A stretch of DNA of 64,000 nucleotides from Staphylococcus succinus (GCF_029024945.1 NZ_CP118976.1:1054001-1118000), one strand, 5' to 3'. Shown: positions 42,473-52,020, counted from the first letter of the stretch. Program-made: numbers and translations. Notes: generated by a model from the sequence alone, not told the origin.

Positions 42473-42641
42473 CTCTTATCCTGAGTGGCGGAGGGACATG
42501 GACCCAATGAAGCCCAGCAACCTCTTCTTAATACGAAGAAAGGTGCCAAACCGTTTGCAGACAAATAGCGTCTGAACGATAAGAGCGAATGGACGTATAA
42601 GGGCCTTCTCTCTATTTAATATAGTGATGAAGGCCTTTTTT
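42473..42641 (+). promoter_or_regulatory. SAM-I (S-box) riboswitch with terminator
   Basis: P1 is CTCTTATC (42473-42480) with GATAAGAG (42578-42585). Between them are the S-box blocks GAGTGGCGGAGGGA, CAATGAAGCCCAGCAACC, AAAGGTGCCAA and the later stem around GCGTCTGAACGAT. The expression platform is a GGCCTTC/GAAGGCC terminator (42602-42635) with a T run. High S-adenosylmethionine should stop metK transcription. Confidence 0.95.
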
Positions 42642-42694
42642 ATTTAGCTCAACAGAGAGAGAATTTTCGTAATTTAAAACTAAAGGAGCAAATT

Positions 42695-43891
42695 ATGACT
42701 TACAATAAAAGATTATTCACTTCAGAATCTGTAACAGAGGGGCATCCAGATAAAATTGCTGACCAAGTATCAGATGCAATATTAGATGAAATACTTAAGG
42801 ATGATCCTAATGCGCGTGTAGCTTGTGAAACAACAGTAACTACAGGTATGGCATTAATTTCAGGGGAAATATCAACTTCAACTTATGTAGATATTCCCAA
42901 AGTCGTAAGAGAAACGATTAAAGAAATTGGTTATACACGTGCAAAATATGGCTATGATAGTCAAACAATGGCAGTATTAACAGCAATTGATGAACAATCT
43001 GCAGATATTGCACAAGGCGTTGATACAGCTTTAGAATATCGCAATGATGTTTCAGAAGAAGAAATTGAAGCAACAGGTGCCGGAGATCAGGGCTTGATGT
43101 TTGGTTACGCTACAAATGAAACGGATACTTATATGCCGTTACCAATCTTCTTATCACATCAGTTAGCTAAACGATTATCTGATGTTCGCAAAGATGAAAC
43201 ATTAAATTATTTACGTCCAGATGGTAAAGTGCAAGTAACTGTAGAATATGATGAACATGATGAACCGCGTCGTATTGATACCATAGTAGTGTCTACTCAA
43301 CACGCTGAAGATATTGAGTTAGAACAAATTCAAGCTGATATTAAAGCACATGTTATTTATCCAACTGTATCACAAGACTTATTAGATGAAGCAACGAAAT
43401 TCTATATAAATCCTACAGGTAGATTTGTGATTGGCGGCCCTCAAGGTGACGCAGGACTTACTGGTCGTAAGATTATTGTGGATACGTATGGTGGTTATGC
43501 GCGTCATGGCGGCGGTTGTTTCAGTGGTAAGGATCCAACAAAAGTGGACCGTTCTGCTGCGTATGCTGCCCGCTATGTAGCTAAAAATATTGTTGCTGCT
43601 GACTTGGCTAAAAAATGTGAAGTTCAACTTGCTTATGCAATTGGAGTGGCTGAGCCTGTATCGATCTCTATTGACACATTTGGTACTGGGAAAGTTAGCG
43701 AAGATAGTTTAGTAGAGGCTGTCAGAAGCCATTTTGATCTCAGACCAGCAGGTATTATAAAAATGTTAGACTTGAAACATCCAATCTATAAACAAACGGC
43801 TGCTTACGGTCATTTTGGTCGTACAGATGTATTATTACCATGGGAAAAATTAGATAAAGTAAATTTACTGAAAGATTCTGTTAATGCATAA
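42695..43891 (+). CDS. metK: S-adenosylmethionine synthetase
   Basis: A 398-residue enzyme making S-adenosylmethionine from methionine and ATP. ESVTEGHPDKIADQVSDA with the catalytic His, GAGDQGLMFGYA, the P-loop-like GGGCFSGKDPTKVDRSAAY, and DVLLPWE near the C-terminus are intact. Length is normal. AAAGGAG precedes the ATG. The S-box upstream provides feedback by the product. Confidence 0.97.
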   Translation: MTYNKRLFTSESVTEGHPDKIADQVSDAILDEILKDDPNARVACETTVTTGMALISGEISTSTYVDIPKVVRETIKEIGYTRAKYGYDSQTMAVLTAIDEQSADIAQGVDTALEYRNDVSEEEIEATGAGDQGLMFGYATNETDTYMPLPIFLSHQLAKRLSDVRKDETLNYLRPDGKVQVTVEYDEHDEPRRIDTIVVSTQHAEDIELEQIQADIKAHVIYPTVSQDLLDEATKFYINPTGRFVIGGPQGDAGLTGRKIIVDTYGGYARHGGGCFSGKDPTKVDRSAAYAARYVAKNIVAADLAKKCEVQLAYAIGVAEPVSISIDTFGTGKVSEDSLVEAVRSHFDLRPAGIIKMLDLKHPIYKQTAAYGHFGRTDVLLPWEKLDKVNLLKDSVNA

Positions 43892-43978
43892 TAAAAGTAA
43901 TAGAATACTTTTTTATCGTATGAAGAGCGATTATCGATTATAATAAAGTTACTGAACATATAAAGGAGCGCTATTGTT

Positions 43979-44887
43979 ATGAATTCATTTGGACCGTTAG
44001 AAATTGGTTTGATCGTGGCAATCATCGTGGCTATTATTTGTTTAATATTATTTTTTGTTGCTTTAAAAAGTAAAAAGAAAGCGCAGAAAAAAGTAGAAGA
44101 CCAATATAAAGCGAGAGAGAAAAAATTAAGCGATGAACATGAAGAAGAATTAGAAAAAGAAAGAATTGAAAATAAAAAAACGGTAACTAAACAAAAAGAA
44201 GAATATACCGCAACTGTAAGCTCTAAAAATAGAGAAATTGATGCGCTAAAATTATTTTCTAAAAACCATAGTGAATATGTAACAGATATGAGATTGATTG
44301 GCATTCGTGAACGTCTTGTAAATGAAAAGAGAATTCGTCCTGAAGATATGCATATCATGGCAAATATTTTCTTACCTAAAAATGAGTTTAGTGATGTACA
44401 ACGAATCAGTCATTTAGTACTTACGCGTACAGGACTATATATAATCGATTCTCAATTACTAAAAGGGCATGTTTATAATGGCATTAGTGCTGGACAATTT
44501 AAAGAACAGCCTATGATGGAACAAGTATTTGACACACTTGACCTTGATAAACAATCACCACAAACGCTTGTATTAGATCAAAACGAAGATAAAAATTCAT
44601 TATCATTTGTTAATTATTCTGATCACTTAAATGAAATAGAAAAACTTGCTGGTGATATTCAAACAGAATTGAATTTAAAATTTGCGCCTACCACTATTTT
44701 GTACTTTAATCCGAAGAATGAAGGTGCAGTCACAATTTCTAATTATGCACAAAGCTCAAGCTCAAAAGTACTAGTTGGGCCTGAACAGCTTGATGAATTC
44801 TTTAATAAGTTTGTATTCCACGGTCGTATTCAATATACAGTGGAAGATTTACAACGTATTATGGATGAAATAGAATCATTTAATTAG
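43979..44887 (+). CDS. Membrane-anchored protein with coiled coil and NERD-like domain
   Basis: A 302-residue protein. One membrane segment at about 8-30 (IGLIVAIIVAIICLILFFV) is followed by a strongly charged coiled coil (about 31-85). The C-terminal domain (from about 105, with HMIANIFLP-like text and ISHLVLTRTGLYIID) resembles the NERD nuclease-related fold. NERD catalytic residues are not all evident. It is conserved next to metK in staphylococci as far as I recall. Function unknown. Confidence 0.65.
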   Translation: MNSFGPLEIGLIVAIIVAIICLILFFVALKSKKKAQKKVEDQYKAREKKLSDEHEEELEKERIENKKTVTKQKEEYTATVSSKNREIDALKLFSKNHSEYVTDMRLIGIRERLVNEKRIRPEDMHIMANIFLPKNEFSDVQRISHLVLTRTGLYIIDSQLLKGHVYNGISAGQFKEQPMMEQVFDTLDLDKQSPQTLVLDQNEDKNSLSFVNYSDHLNEIEKLAGDIQTELNLKFAPTTILYFNPKNEGAVTISNYAQSSSSKVLVGPEQLDEFFNKFVFHGRIQYTVEDLQRIMDEIESFN

Positions 44888-44892
44888 AATAG

Positions 44893-44927
44893 AAAAACCC
44901 TTATGACAAAAGTCATAAGGGTTTTTT
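44893..44927. terminator. Strong terminator after the NERD-like gene
   Basis: A perfect 15-bp stem AAAAACCCTTATGAC and its complement with loop AAAA, followed by T. It works on both strands. Confidence 0.88.
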
Positions 44928-45055
44928 AGAAAGTAAATTTTTTTGAGTGTTATTTATAGTAAAAAGAGGGATTTTAAATAAATAAGCATTTTAATTTATA
45001 TGATAGGGTATTTTAATTAATATAGTATTTAATTGATGAAAAAGGGGATTTTTTA

Positions 45056-45892
45056 ATGGAGAATATAACGTTTTATAATGGCAATGAAATGCCGATTGTA
45101 GGATTAGGAACATTTCGTGTAGAAAATAGTGAGCAGTGTAAAGCGGCAGTAAAGCATGCAATTGAAAGTGGCTATAGACATATTGATACTGCAATGATTT
45201 ATGATAATGAAGAGAAAGTCGGGGAAGGCATCGCTGAGGCTTTGGCAACGACAGGATTAGATAGAAGTGATTTATTTATTACATCTAAATTATGGTTAGC
45301 TGATTATGGAAGAACTAATGTTGCTACTGCTTATGAAACAAGTTTGAAAAAATTAGGCTTAGATTATTTAGATTTATACTTAATGCATTGGCCGGGCACA
45401 GATGAGGCTTTAATGATTGATACATGGCAAGGTATGGAAGATTTATATAAAGAAGATAAAGTGAAGAACATTGGAGTGAGTAACTTTAATGTAGAACACT
45501 TTGAAGCTTTGTTAGCACAAGTTTCAATCAAACCTGTAATTAATCAAGTTGAATTCCATCCATACTTGTTACAAGAATCATTGAGAAGGTATTTAGAAGT
45601 TCAAAATATTCATGCTGAATCTTGGTCGCCACTTATGAACGCTCAAATATTAGATGATGAAACTGTAAAAGCTGTGGCTAGTGAAACAGGTAAATCACCT
45701 GCACAAGTAATCATTCGTTGGAATATTGAACATGGTGTTGTAGTTATACCTAAATCAGTAACACCTTCAAGAATCGAAGAAAATTTAGATGTCTTTAATT
45801 TCTCGTTAACGACTGAACAGGTAGAACAATTAGATCGCTTAAATGAAGACCGAAGAATTGGACCAGACCCAATCGGTTACAATGGTCATTAA
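45056..45892 (+). CDS. Aldo/keto reductase
   Basis: A 278-residue TIM-barrel NADPH oxidoreductase. The family tetrad is visible: Asp in HIDTAMIYDN, Tyr in the same segment, Lys in FITSKLW and His in LMHWP. IGVSNFNVEHF, PVINQVEFHPY and VVVIPKSVTPSRIEEN are the standard signatures. It stands alone with its own terminator. Substrate is not predictable; methylglyoxal or sugar aldehydes are usual in the family. Confidence 0.9.
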   Translation: MENITFYNGNEMPIVGLGTFRVENSEQCKAAVKHAIESGYRHIDTAMIYDNEEKVGEGIAEALATTGLDRSDLFITSKLWLADYGRTNVATAYETSLKKLGLDYLDLYLMHWPGTDEALMIDTWQGMEDLYKEDKVKNIGVSNFNVEHFEALLAQVSIKPVINQVEFHPYLLQESLRRYLEVQNIHAESWSPLMNAQILDDETVKAVASETGKSPAQVIIRWNIEHGVVVIPKSVTPSRIEENLDVFNFSLTTEQVEQLDRLNEDRRIGPDPIGYNGH

Positions 45893-45983
45893 GCTTTAAG
45901 TTTGTAAAGTATGTTATTTCGAAAGATAACTACACAAGTGCCTTATTTTATGTTAAGTACATGAATACGTCATAGAAAATATA

Positions 45984-46024
45984 ATGGTCAAGCAAATTTC
46001 TAAAAATCGGCTTGACCATTTTTC
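45984..46024. terminator. Terminator between reductase and convergent crcB genes
   Basis: Stem ATGGTCAAGC/GCTTGACCAT with a 16-base loop, followed by five T. It lies five bases beyond the end of the reverse crcB gene and is usable by both. Confidence 0.82.
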
Positions 46025-46028
46025 GTAT

Positions 46029-46385
46029 TTAAAATAGTGTATATCCTACAAAACATGCCAAAAATGAAGCGCCGTATTGTATTACGGAATAAATAATAAA
46101 GCTTATGATTTTTTTATCATCAATCAATAACTTAACTAATTCAGAAGATAAAGTTGAAAAAGTGGTTAATCCACCAAGTATCCCGATAACTACAAAGGAT
46201 TGAATCCAGTCTACATTTAGCATCATGCCCATTATTAATCCTATGAGAAAGCTACCCGAAATATTAACAATAGGCGTTGCAATAGGCAGATCGCTATTAA
46301 AACGTTGAGTACATAGATTAGTAATAAAGCCCCTTATTACTGCACCAATACCGCCACCTAACATGATTAATAAAAGCTGTGTCAT
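46029..46385 (-). CDS. crcB: Fluoride ion channel CrcB/Fluc, second gene
   Basis: A 118-residue four-helix protein with GGGIGAVIRGF, NISGSFLIG and LGGLTTFSTLSSE, the Fluc pore motifs. It exports fluoride as a dimer. The ATG at 46385 overlaps the stop of the other crcB (ATGA type). An upstream in-frame ATG lies in the other gene. The two differ in sequence, so a heterodimer of opposite topology is possible. Confidence 0.9.
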   Translation of the reverse strand: MTQLLLIMLGGGIGAVIRGFITNLCTQRFNSDLPIATPIVNISGSFLIGLIMGMMLNVDWIQSFVVIGILGGLTTFSTLSSELVKLLIDDKKIISFIIYSVIQYGASFLACFVGYTLF

Positions 46386-46747
46386 GATAAACGTGCCCCC
46401 ATTTTCACACCGATATAACAAACAATGATTCCTAAAACATAACTACTTAATGCATAAATAAATAATGTAAGATAAGCTTGTTGTTCTAACAAATGAATAA
46501 GTTCAAATTGAAAGGTTGAAAATGTTGTGAGAGCGCCAAGGCAACCTGTAGTGATACCTTTTTTAAGCAATGGGTTATTTTTGAAATACTTTATTGTTAA
46601 AGTGCCCAAAAATCCCATTAAAAATGCACCTAAAATATTAGCGATAAAAGTACCAAAAGGGAAATGAATATAGTGGTTAGAGAATGATAACCCGTATCGT
46701 ATTGAGGCACCTATCATTCCTCCGATAAAGATGTATAAATATTGCAT
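46382..46747 (-). CDS. crcB: Fluoride ion channel CrcB/Fluc, first gene
   Basis: A 121-residue paralogue with GGMIGASIRYG, NILGAFLMGF and LGALTTFSTFQFE. It is translated first and coupled to its partner. No fluoride riboswitch is apparent in the short upstream region. Gram-positive bacteria often carry such pairs, where both subunits may be needed for a functional channel. Confidence 0.9.
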   Translation of the reverse strand: MQYLYIFIGGMIGASIRYGLSFSNHYIHFPFGTFIANILGAFLMGFLGTLTIKYFKNNPLLKKGITTGCLGALTTFSTFQFELIHLLEQQAYLTLFIYALSSYVLGIIVCYIGVKMGARLS

Positions 46748-46814
46748 TGTTTAGATGATTCCTCTCAATGAAAAATAAAATACTACACAAGTATTTTAAC
46801 TTATGTAGTATAGA

Positions 46815-47120
46815 TTAGAAAATGATGCCAAACGTCGATAGTGCAGCCACAATATGAATTATTATAACGATTAATAAAACAAAAGGTAAGCACTTGCTAG
46901 CTTTGCTAACCCAGCCTGACTTTTCATGAAGATGTTTAATTGATTTATCTGCAAAAATAATAGAAATTATTAAAATAATAGCGTTTATAATACTACAAAC
47001 AAATATTAATTTGATTATTGAATTAAAATGCATGTTAAGTAGAGGGTTTCTAGTATTAAAATAAAAACTAATAATGATTAATAAAGTAGACAAATAAAAA
47101 TAAAGTTTTGAACGTGCCAT
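46815..47120 (-). CDS. Small membrane protein, unknown
   Basis: A 101-residue protein with three likely membrane segments (about 5-22, 34-56 and 77-98) and a short basic start (MARSKLYFYLSTLL). TAGGAGG precedes the ATG. No family is recognised. It is the only gene on the reverse strand between crcB and the transaldolase promoter region. Confidence 0.6.
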   Translation of the reverse strand: MARSKLYFYLSTLLIIISFYFNTRNPLLNMHFNSIIKLIFVCSIINAIILIISIIFADKSIKHLHEKSGWVSKASKCLPFVLLIVIIIHIVAALSTFGIIF

Positions 47121-47409
47121 ATTTACCTCCTAGTGCAATTCATTAAATAATAATACCATAGTTTTACAAAAAATTAACGAATTTTACAATTTAATAGTAG
47201 TTAAAATAGTTTTAACTTATGAAAATTTAAACTAGAAAAATGCATTTTAACAAAATAATTGTTTATTTTTACTCTAAAAATTTTGACAATTCAAGCAAAA
47301 GATTAGAAATTAAATAATATTGGTGGTATAAATGGAGTGTATGGTTAATTAAACCGTTATAAAAATAATTCTTAATAGAATTATTTATTTTAGTCAGGAG
47401 GAATTAGTA

Positions 47410-48123
47410 ATGGCAAAGTTAAATGTTGAAGTGTTTGCAGATGGTGCAGATATCGAAGAAATGAAAGCGGCTTATAAAAATAAACAAGTAGATGGTTTTA
47501 CTACAAATCCTAGTTTAATGGCAAAAGCAGGCGTTACGGATTATAAAGCTTTCGCTGAAGAAGCTGTTCGTGAAATTCCAGATGCATCTATCTCATTTGA
47601 AGTATTCGCAGATGATTTAGAAACAATGGAAAAAGAAGCTGAAATTTTAAAACAATATGGTGAAAATGTATTTGTGAAAATTCCAGTTGTAAACACAAAA
47701 GGTGAATCAACTATTTCTTTAATTAAAAAATTATCAGCAGATAATGTACGTTTAAACGTAACTGCTGTTTATACAATAGAGCAAGTTAAAGAAATTACTG
47801 AAGCTGTAACTGAAGGTGTACCAACATATGTATCAGTGTTCGCTGGTCGTATTGCTGACACTGGTGTTAATCCAATTCCATTAATGAAAGAAGCAGCAGA
47901 AGTAACGCATAGCAAAGACGGTGTGAAATTACTTTGGGCAAGCTGTCGTGAAGTAATTAATGTTATCGAAGCGGATGAAGTTGGAGCTGACATTATTACT
48001 TGTCCTGCTGACGTTGTTAAAAAAGTAAATACAAATCTGGGTCGCGATATTAACGAGTTATCAGTTGATACAGTTCAAGGATTTGCAAAAGATATCCAAA
48101 GTTCAGGATTATCAATTTTATAA
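47410..48123 (+). CDS. tal: Transaldolase, FSA/TalC-like type
   Basis: A 237-residue TIM-barrel protein with the Schiff-base Lys in NVFVKIPVVN (K90), an early DGFTTNPSLM and the FAGRIADTG motif. It transfers dihydroxyacetone units between sugar phosphates in the pentose phosphate pathway. CAGGAGGAAT gives strong translation, and codon choice suggests high expression. It is monocistronic with a terminator. Confidence 0.88.
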   Translation: MAKLNVEVFADGADIEEMKAAYKNKQVDGFTTNPSLMAKAGVTDYKAFAEEAVREIPDASISFEVFADDLETMEKEAEILKQYGENVFVKIPVVNTKGESTISLIKKLSADNVRLNVTAVYTIEQVKEITEAVTEGVPTYVSVFAGRIADTGVNPIPLMKEAAEVTHSKDGVKLLWASCREVINVIEADEVGADIITCPADVVKKVNTNLGRDINELSVDTVQGFAKDIQSSGLSIL

Positions 48124-48150
48124 TAGTTGAGTCATTTATAGCACATAAAT

Positions 48151-48193
48151 AAAAACTGAGGCAATTCATTCAATTGAATTGTCTCAGTTTTTG
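48151..48193. terminator. Terminator after transaldolase
   Basis: A 17-bp stem AAAAACTGAGGCAATTC with one G-U pair and an 8-base loop, then T. It is usable from both strands. Confidence 0.87.
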
Positions 48194-48440
48194 TTTATCT
48201 TTATGTTGAACAGCTTATTTTACGTAATGATTCATCATTAAAATAAATGTGTAAATAACTATAAGAATAAAAAAGCTTTTAAAATAATTCAAATGAGTGT
48301 ATATCATGGGTTATGATATTTGCTATACTATATACAACTTCGTTTTTAGCACTAAAAATAATCATAAAGTTAAATATTTATAAATACTAATCTAATAATG
48401 AGTCTTAGTTTTTTATATAGTTAGGAGCAATGGATACACT
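48194..48440 (+). other. Leader region of the pentapeptide repeat gene
   Basis: No ORF. TTTGCTATACTATA near 48319-48332 is a possible extended -10 region. TTAGGAGC at 48421-48428 is the ribosome binding site of the next gene. Confidence 0.35.
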
Positions 48441-49076
48441 ATGATATTACAACAACCTAAGCTTGCCACAACGTTAAAAAACCAAACACTTCTAGATGTT
48501 TTTGATGAAGATGAAGATTTAATTGAATCGGCCGAAATTCATGACTCCAGTCTAAGTAATCAAGTGTTAGAAAGGTTTGCGGTCTATGCTTCTCGTATTA
48601 AGGATTGTGACTTTTCTAATTCAGATTTAGGTCGTGTTGATTTTACAGATGTTATTTTTGAGAATTGTGATTTTTCTAATGCGAATATGGATCATGGATC
48701 TATTCATCGTGCGATATTTAAAAATTGTCGTTTGACAGGAACTCGGTTTAATTACATGCGTTTTGGAAACGTATTATTTGATGAAGTGAAAGCAGATTTT
48801 ATAAGTGTTACTAATTCAAAAATAACTAACTTTAAAACGCAAAAAAGTAGTTTAGAAAATGCAGAACTCTTTAGTTCAAAGCTAAAGCAAGTTGTATTTG
48901 ACAAAACAAATTTAGAACATTTATCCGTCTATCAAACCGCGTTAAAAGATTGTGATTTAAGCCAATCATATTTTGAGTCATTTGTAGTTAATCAAGAGGA
49001 TTTATTTGGCTGTATCGTTTCTAGAGATCAAGCAGTACAATTTGCTACACTCATGGGTCTTGTCGTCAAAGATTAA
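48441..49076 (+). CDS. Pentapeptide repeat protein
   Basis: A 211-residue protein with A(D/N)LxX-type pentapeptide coils: CDFSNSDLGRVDFTDVIFEN, then CDFSNANMDHGSIHRAIFKN and others up to about 175. It would fold into a right-handed quadrilateral beta helix, a shape that can mimic DNA in Qnr/MfpA proteins. There is no evidence for gyrase binding. It is conserved near transaldolase in staphylococci as far as I recall. Confidence 0.85.
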   Translation: MILQQPKLATTLKNQTLLDVFDEDEDLIESAEIHDSSLSNQVLERFAVYASRIKDCDFSNSDLGRVDFTDVIFENCDFSNANMDHGSIHRAIFKNCRLTGTRFNYMRFGNVLFDEVKADFISVTNSKITNFKTQKSSLENAELFSSKLKQVVFDKTNLEHLSVYQTALKDCDLSQSYFESFVVNQEDLFGCIVSRDQAVQFATLMGLVVKD

Positions 49077-49157
49077 CTTTGACAACAAGACTTAAATTAT
49101 CAAACCTAAATAACGTTGTTTAAGTATTGAAAGTATAAGCATTAAAGGAGACATTTG

Positions 49158-49607
49158 ATGAAAGTTAATATTTTTAAGCAGAAGGTTAAGAAACAATTGT
49201 GGTTTTTAAATAAAAAAGAAAAAAATAAATTAGAAGATGTACTTACGCAAGCGATTGACGAAAAAGATGGGGAGGAATTAAATCGTCCCATTGCATTTTC
49301 TAATCAATTTTTAAAAACACATGTTTTTAAGGAAAAAGTAGTATCAACAACACAATTATTTGCGTTACTCATAGGTATTTTAATTTCCTATATTATATTA
49401 CTTGGTTTGTTTCTATTTGGATTTTTAACTAGTCTTACATCTGTACAATATTTTGTGAAGCCAGAAGTACAACTATCTACGATTACAGTGATATTAACTT
49501 TAGTAGGCGCGTTATTATTGATTGTAGTAAGTTTATATTTAATCAAAATTGCGACTGCCTATTTCACTAAAAAATTGTTGGAGTACAAGCATAATAAAGC
49601 ACTTTAA
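49158..49607 (+). CDS. Two-helix membrane protein, unknown
   Basis: A 149-residue protein. A charged N-terminal helical part (FLNKKEKNKLEDVLTQAIDE) resembles the cytoplasmic start of DUF1129/DUF1700-type proteins. Two membrane segments follow (about 70-92 and 106-130), with a basic tail. The ATG at 49158 has GGAG seven bases upstream; a TTG one codon earlier is less likely. Function unknown. Confidence 0.65.
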   Translation: MKVNIFKQKVKKQLWFLNKKEKNKLEDVLTQAIDEKDGEELNRPIAFSNQFLKTHVFKEKVVSTTQLFALLIGILISYIILLGLFLFGFLTSLTSVQYFVKPEVQLSTITVILTLVGALLLIVVSLYLIKIATAYFTKKLLEYKHNKAL

Positions 49608-49615
49608 ATATTTAA

Positions 49616-50038
49616 CTATTGTAAAAGGCGGGAAAGGGTCAAACTTTCTTGCCATTTTTTATATATAAACATATAACTAGAATCAATTGTGATATGAAAT
49701 CCATTTTCAAAGAATATGATTGTTTGTGGACCTTGAGATTTTAACCCAGTAATCATATGAGCGTTAATATAGTATTGTATAGGTGCACGTTGTGTTTTTA
49801 GTGGAAATAAAATAATATCCTTTTTGACATAGATAGGTACAAACTTACGTATTTTCAATATTTGTCTAGCTTGTTTTATTTGTAATGTATAGGATTTTTG
49901 ATGAGTTTCTAAAAAATAGTGTAAAGTGTTATTTATAGTTGAGGGGTAGGTAAATTGATGCGTTGTAAACTGGCTAATAGTAAGATTCTCTGGACCAATG
50001 ACTGATTTGAAATATAATAATTTTGCAATAGGGGTCAT
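49616..50038 (-). CDS. ecfX: EcfX, gene partner of SigS
   Basis: A 140-residue protein directly downstream of sigS on the reverse strand, the place of ecfX in S. aureus. The ATG at 50038 is behind GAGGTGATC; earlier in-frame ATGs lie within sigS. The text is basic and beta-rich (IRKFVPIYVKKDIILFPLK) and has no membrane segment. Genetic work in S. aureus links ecfX to control of SigS; its mechanism is not visible here. Naming rests mainly on synteny. Confidence 0.72.
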   Translation of the reverse strand: MTPIAKLLYFKSVIGPENLTISQFTTHQFTYPSTINNTLHYFLETHQKSYTLQIKQARQILKIRKFVPIYVKKDIILFPLKTQRAPIQYYINAHMITGLKSQGPQTIIFFENGFHITIDSSYMFIYKKWQESLTLSRLLQ

Positions 50039-50051
50039 TTGAAAGATCACC

Positions 50052-50522
50052 TCAGTAGTTATGATAATATGCATTAAATTTTGATCTGACACGTTTCTGA
50101 TAATTTTTTATAGTGGAAAGAGAGCAGTGAAGTATGTCGGCTATTTCATGTTGTTTATAACCTTCAACTTTTAAAGTTAACCATTGTTTTTCATTTGATG
50201 TTAGTGAGGAATAGAAATTTTGTTGAATTAACCGATTTTCATAATCTTGAAAATTAAAGTACACTTGGTGCTCGTGTTCTTCGAATGTCAAATGTTGGGC
50301 TTGTGGTATTTTTCTTAAAAGGTCAATCAAGTAAAAATTCAATCTACGATATAGAAAAGTAGACATTGCCATTGATTTTGTAGGGTTATAATCGTAAAAT
50401 AGTTCCCACATTCGTATCAATAAGAGTTGAGCGAATTCATCCTTATTATACTTAATATTGTATTTTTTTAACAGATAAGGAATAATGTGTTTATGTTTTT
50501 TGTAGCATTTTTCAAAAAGCAT
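50052..50522 (-). CDS. sigS: ECF-type sigma factor SigS
   Basis: A 156-residue sigma factor. Region 2 (NKDEFAQLLLIRMWELFYDY, then STFLYRRLNFYLIDLLRK) and region 4 (EGYKQHEIADILHCSLSTIK) are clear. No region 3 is present, as in ECF factors. The opening HKHIIPYLLKKYNI matches S. aureus SigS in pattern. SigS directs stress and survival genes. A divergent gene, at 50742, lies upstream. Confidence 0.85.
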   Translation of the reverse strand: MLFEKCYKKHKHIIPYLLKKYNIKYNKDEFAQLLLIRMWELFYDYNPTKSMAMSTFLYRRLNFYLIDLLRKIPQAQHLTFEEHEHQVYFNFQDYENRLIQQNFYSSLTSNEKQWLTLKVEGYKQHEIADILHCSLSTIKNYQKRVRSKFNAYYHNY

Positions 50523-50741
50523 TTATATCTCCAACGTCGTATATACAACATGAATTTCCGGATATAATCATTTTATTTTAGGAATTAAAAATTTTCATTT
50601 GCTAAATTTGAATTTTAGGTGTTAAATAGGAGACATAGATAGATAACATTTTAAGTTTTATAACACTAACGCGTATTCAACTTAAATATATAGCAATTTA
50701 GAGGTATATTATTATCTTCGGACAATTTTCAGGAGGTTTAT

Positions 50742-50966
50742 ATGGATTACGCACATTTGAATTTAGAACATTTTTTTGCTAAACACAATGATTTAGATAT
50801 GATTAAAGACAAATCAGATTTTGTGATGATTAATAACATGACAAAAGAAATGATGTATCGAGATGGAGAAATAGAAGGCACAATTGATTTAAATCGTTAT
50901 TATTATAAAAATAGATCACAAGCTGCAAGTTTTATTATGATGGATTATAATAAAAGTCAAGAGTAA
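50742..50966 (+). CDS. Small cytoplasmic protein, unknown
   Basis: A 74-residue acidic protein (LEHFFAKHNDLDMIKDKSDF, then YRDGEIEGTIDLNRYYYKN) with a strong CAGGAGG leader and its own terminator. No family is recognised. It diverges from sigS, with about 220 non-coding bases between that must hold both promoters. Confidence 0.72.
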   Translation: MDYAHLNLEHFFAKHNDLDMIKDKSDFVMINNMTKEMMYRDGEIEGTIDLNRYYYKNRSQAASFIMMDYNKSQE

Positions 50967-50993
50967 TGAAATTAAAATTTCATTACTTTTTTT
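50962..50993. terminator. Terminator after the 74-residue protein gene
   Basis: A perfect 12-bp stem AGTAATGAAATT/AATTTCATTACT followed by seven T. The left arm includes the stop codon. Confidence 0.82.
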
Positions 50994-51127
50994 ATGAATA
51001 TGTAACAACATTTGTATAAAATTGTACGTTCATCTATTTAGTGTTAGAATTTATAATCGGATAGCCTTAACGTAATATACATAGTCGCTGAGGTTGCATT
51101 CTTAACTTTTACCTACGAGGTGTGAAA

Positions 51128-51976
51128 ATGACGAAGCATAAAAAAGGCTCAATATTATCAATTATTGGTTTATTGGTAATTTTAGGTGTAGCTGCGGTCA
51201 TTGTTTTTTCAATGATTTCAGATCAAATATTCTTTAAAGATGTTGACGAACAAGAAAAAGTAGAAAATCTTAAAGTAAGTTTAGACAAAGCATCTAAAAA
51301 ACAAATTGATAATTACACGAGTCAACAAGTTTCAAGTAAAGATAATAAAACCTGGAGAGATGCGTCATCTACTGAAATTAAACAAGCGATGAACAGTAAA
51401 GCATTTATCGACAGTGATACTCAAAAATATCAATTTTTAGAATTAGATAAATATCAAGGGATTGATCAAAACAGAATAAAACGTATGTTAATAGATAATC
51501 CAACATTGTTGAAACATACAGATGATTTTATACAGGCAGCTAAAGAAAAACACGTTAATGAAGTATATTTAATTTCACATGCGTTACTTGAAACGGGTTC
51601 AGCAAAAAGTGAACTGGCAAGTGGTGTAGAAATTGATGGGAAAAAATATTATAACTTCTTTGGTGTAGGTGCTTTAGATGAAGACCCAATCAATACCGGT
51701 GCAGAATACGCTAAAAAGCATGGTTGGGATACACCTGAAAAAGCAATTAGCGGTGGCGCTAACTTTATTCATGAACATTTCTTATCGCATAAAGATCAAA
51801 ATACACTTTATAGTATGAGGTGGAATCCTAAGAATCCTGGGGAACATCAATATGCTACCGATATCAAATGGGCAGAAAGTAATGCTAGCTTAATGGCTGA
51901 TTTCTACAAAAACATGAAAACAGAAGGTAAGTATTTTAAGTATTTTGTATATAAAGATGATGAAAAACATAAATAA
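51128..51976 (+). CDS. sagB: Membrane-bound N-acetylglucosaminidase SagB
   Basis: A 282-residue protein with one N-terminal membrane anchor (ILSIIGLLVILGVAAVIVF) and an extracellular GH73 glucosaminidase domain. The probable catalytic Glu is E155 in SHALLETGSAKSELA. FGVGALDEDP, GWDTPEKAISGGANFI and LYSMRWNPKNPG are typical. In S. aureus, SagB with SpdC cuts new glycan strands to mature length. ACGAGGTG supports the ATG at 51128 over a GTG two codons earlier. Confidence 0.88.
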   Translation: MTKHKKGSILSIIGLLVILGVAAVIVFSMISDQIFFKDVDEQEKVENLKVSLDKASKKQIDNYTSQQVSSKDNKTWRDASSTEIKQAMNSKAFIDSDTQKYQFLELDKYQGIDQNRIKRMLIDNPTLLKHTDDFIQAAKEKHVNEVYLISHALLETGSAKSELASGVEIDGKKYYNFFGVGALDEDPINTGAEYAKKHGWDTPEKAISGGANFIHEHFLSHKDQNTLYSMRWNPKNPGEHQYATDIKWAESNASLMADFYKNMKTEGKYFKYFVYKDDEKHK

Positions 51977-51987
51977 TAAGCAATTTG

Positions 51988-52020
51988 AGATTGATAGAAC
52001 ACGTTCTATCAATCTTTTTT
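51988..52020. terminator. Terminator after sagB
   Basis: A 13-bp stem AGATTGATAGAAC/GTTCTATCAATCT with a 2-base formal loop, then six T. Confidence 0.82.
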
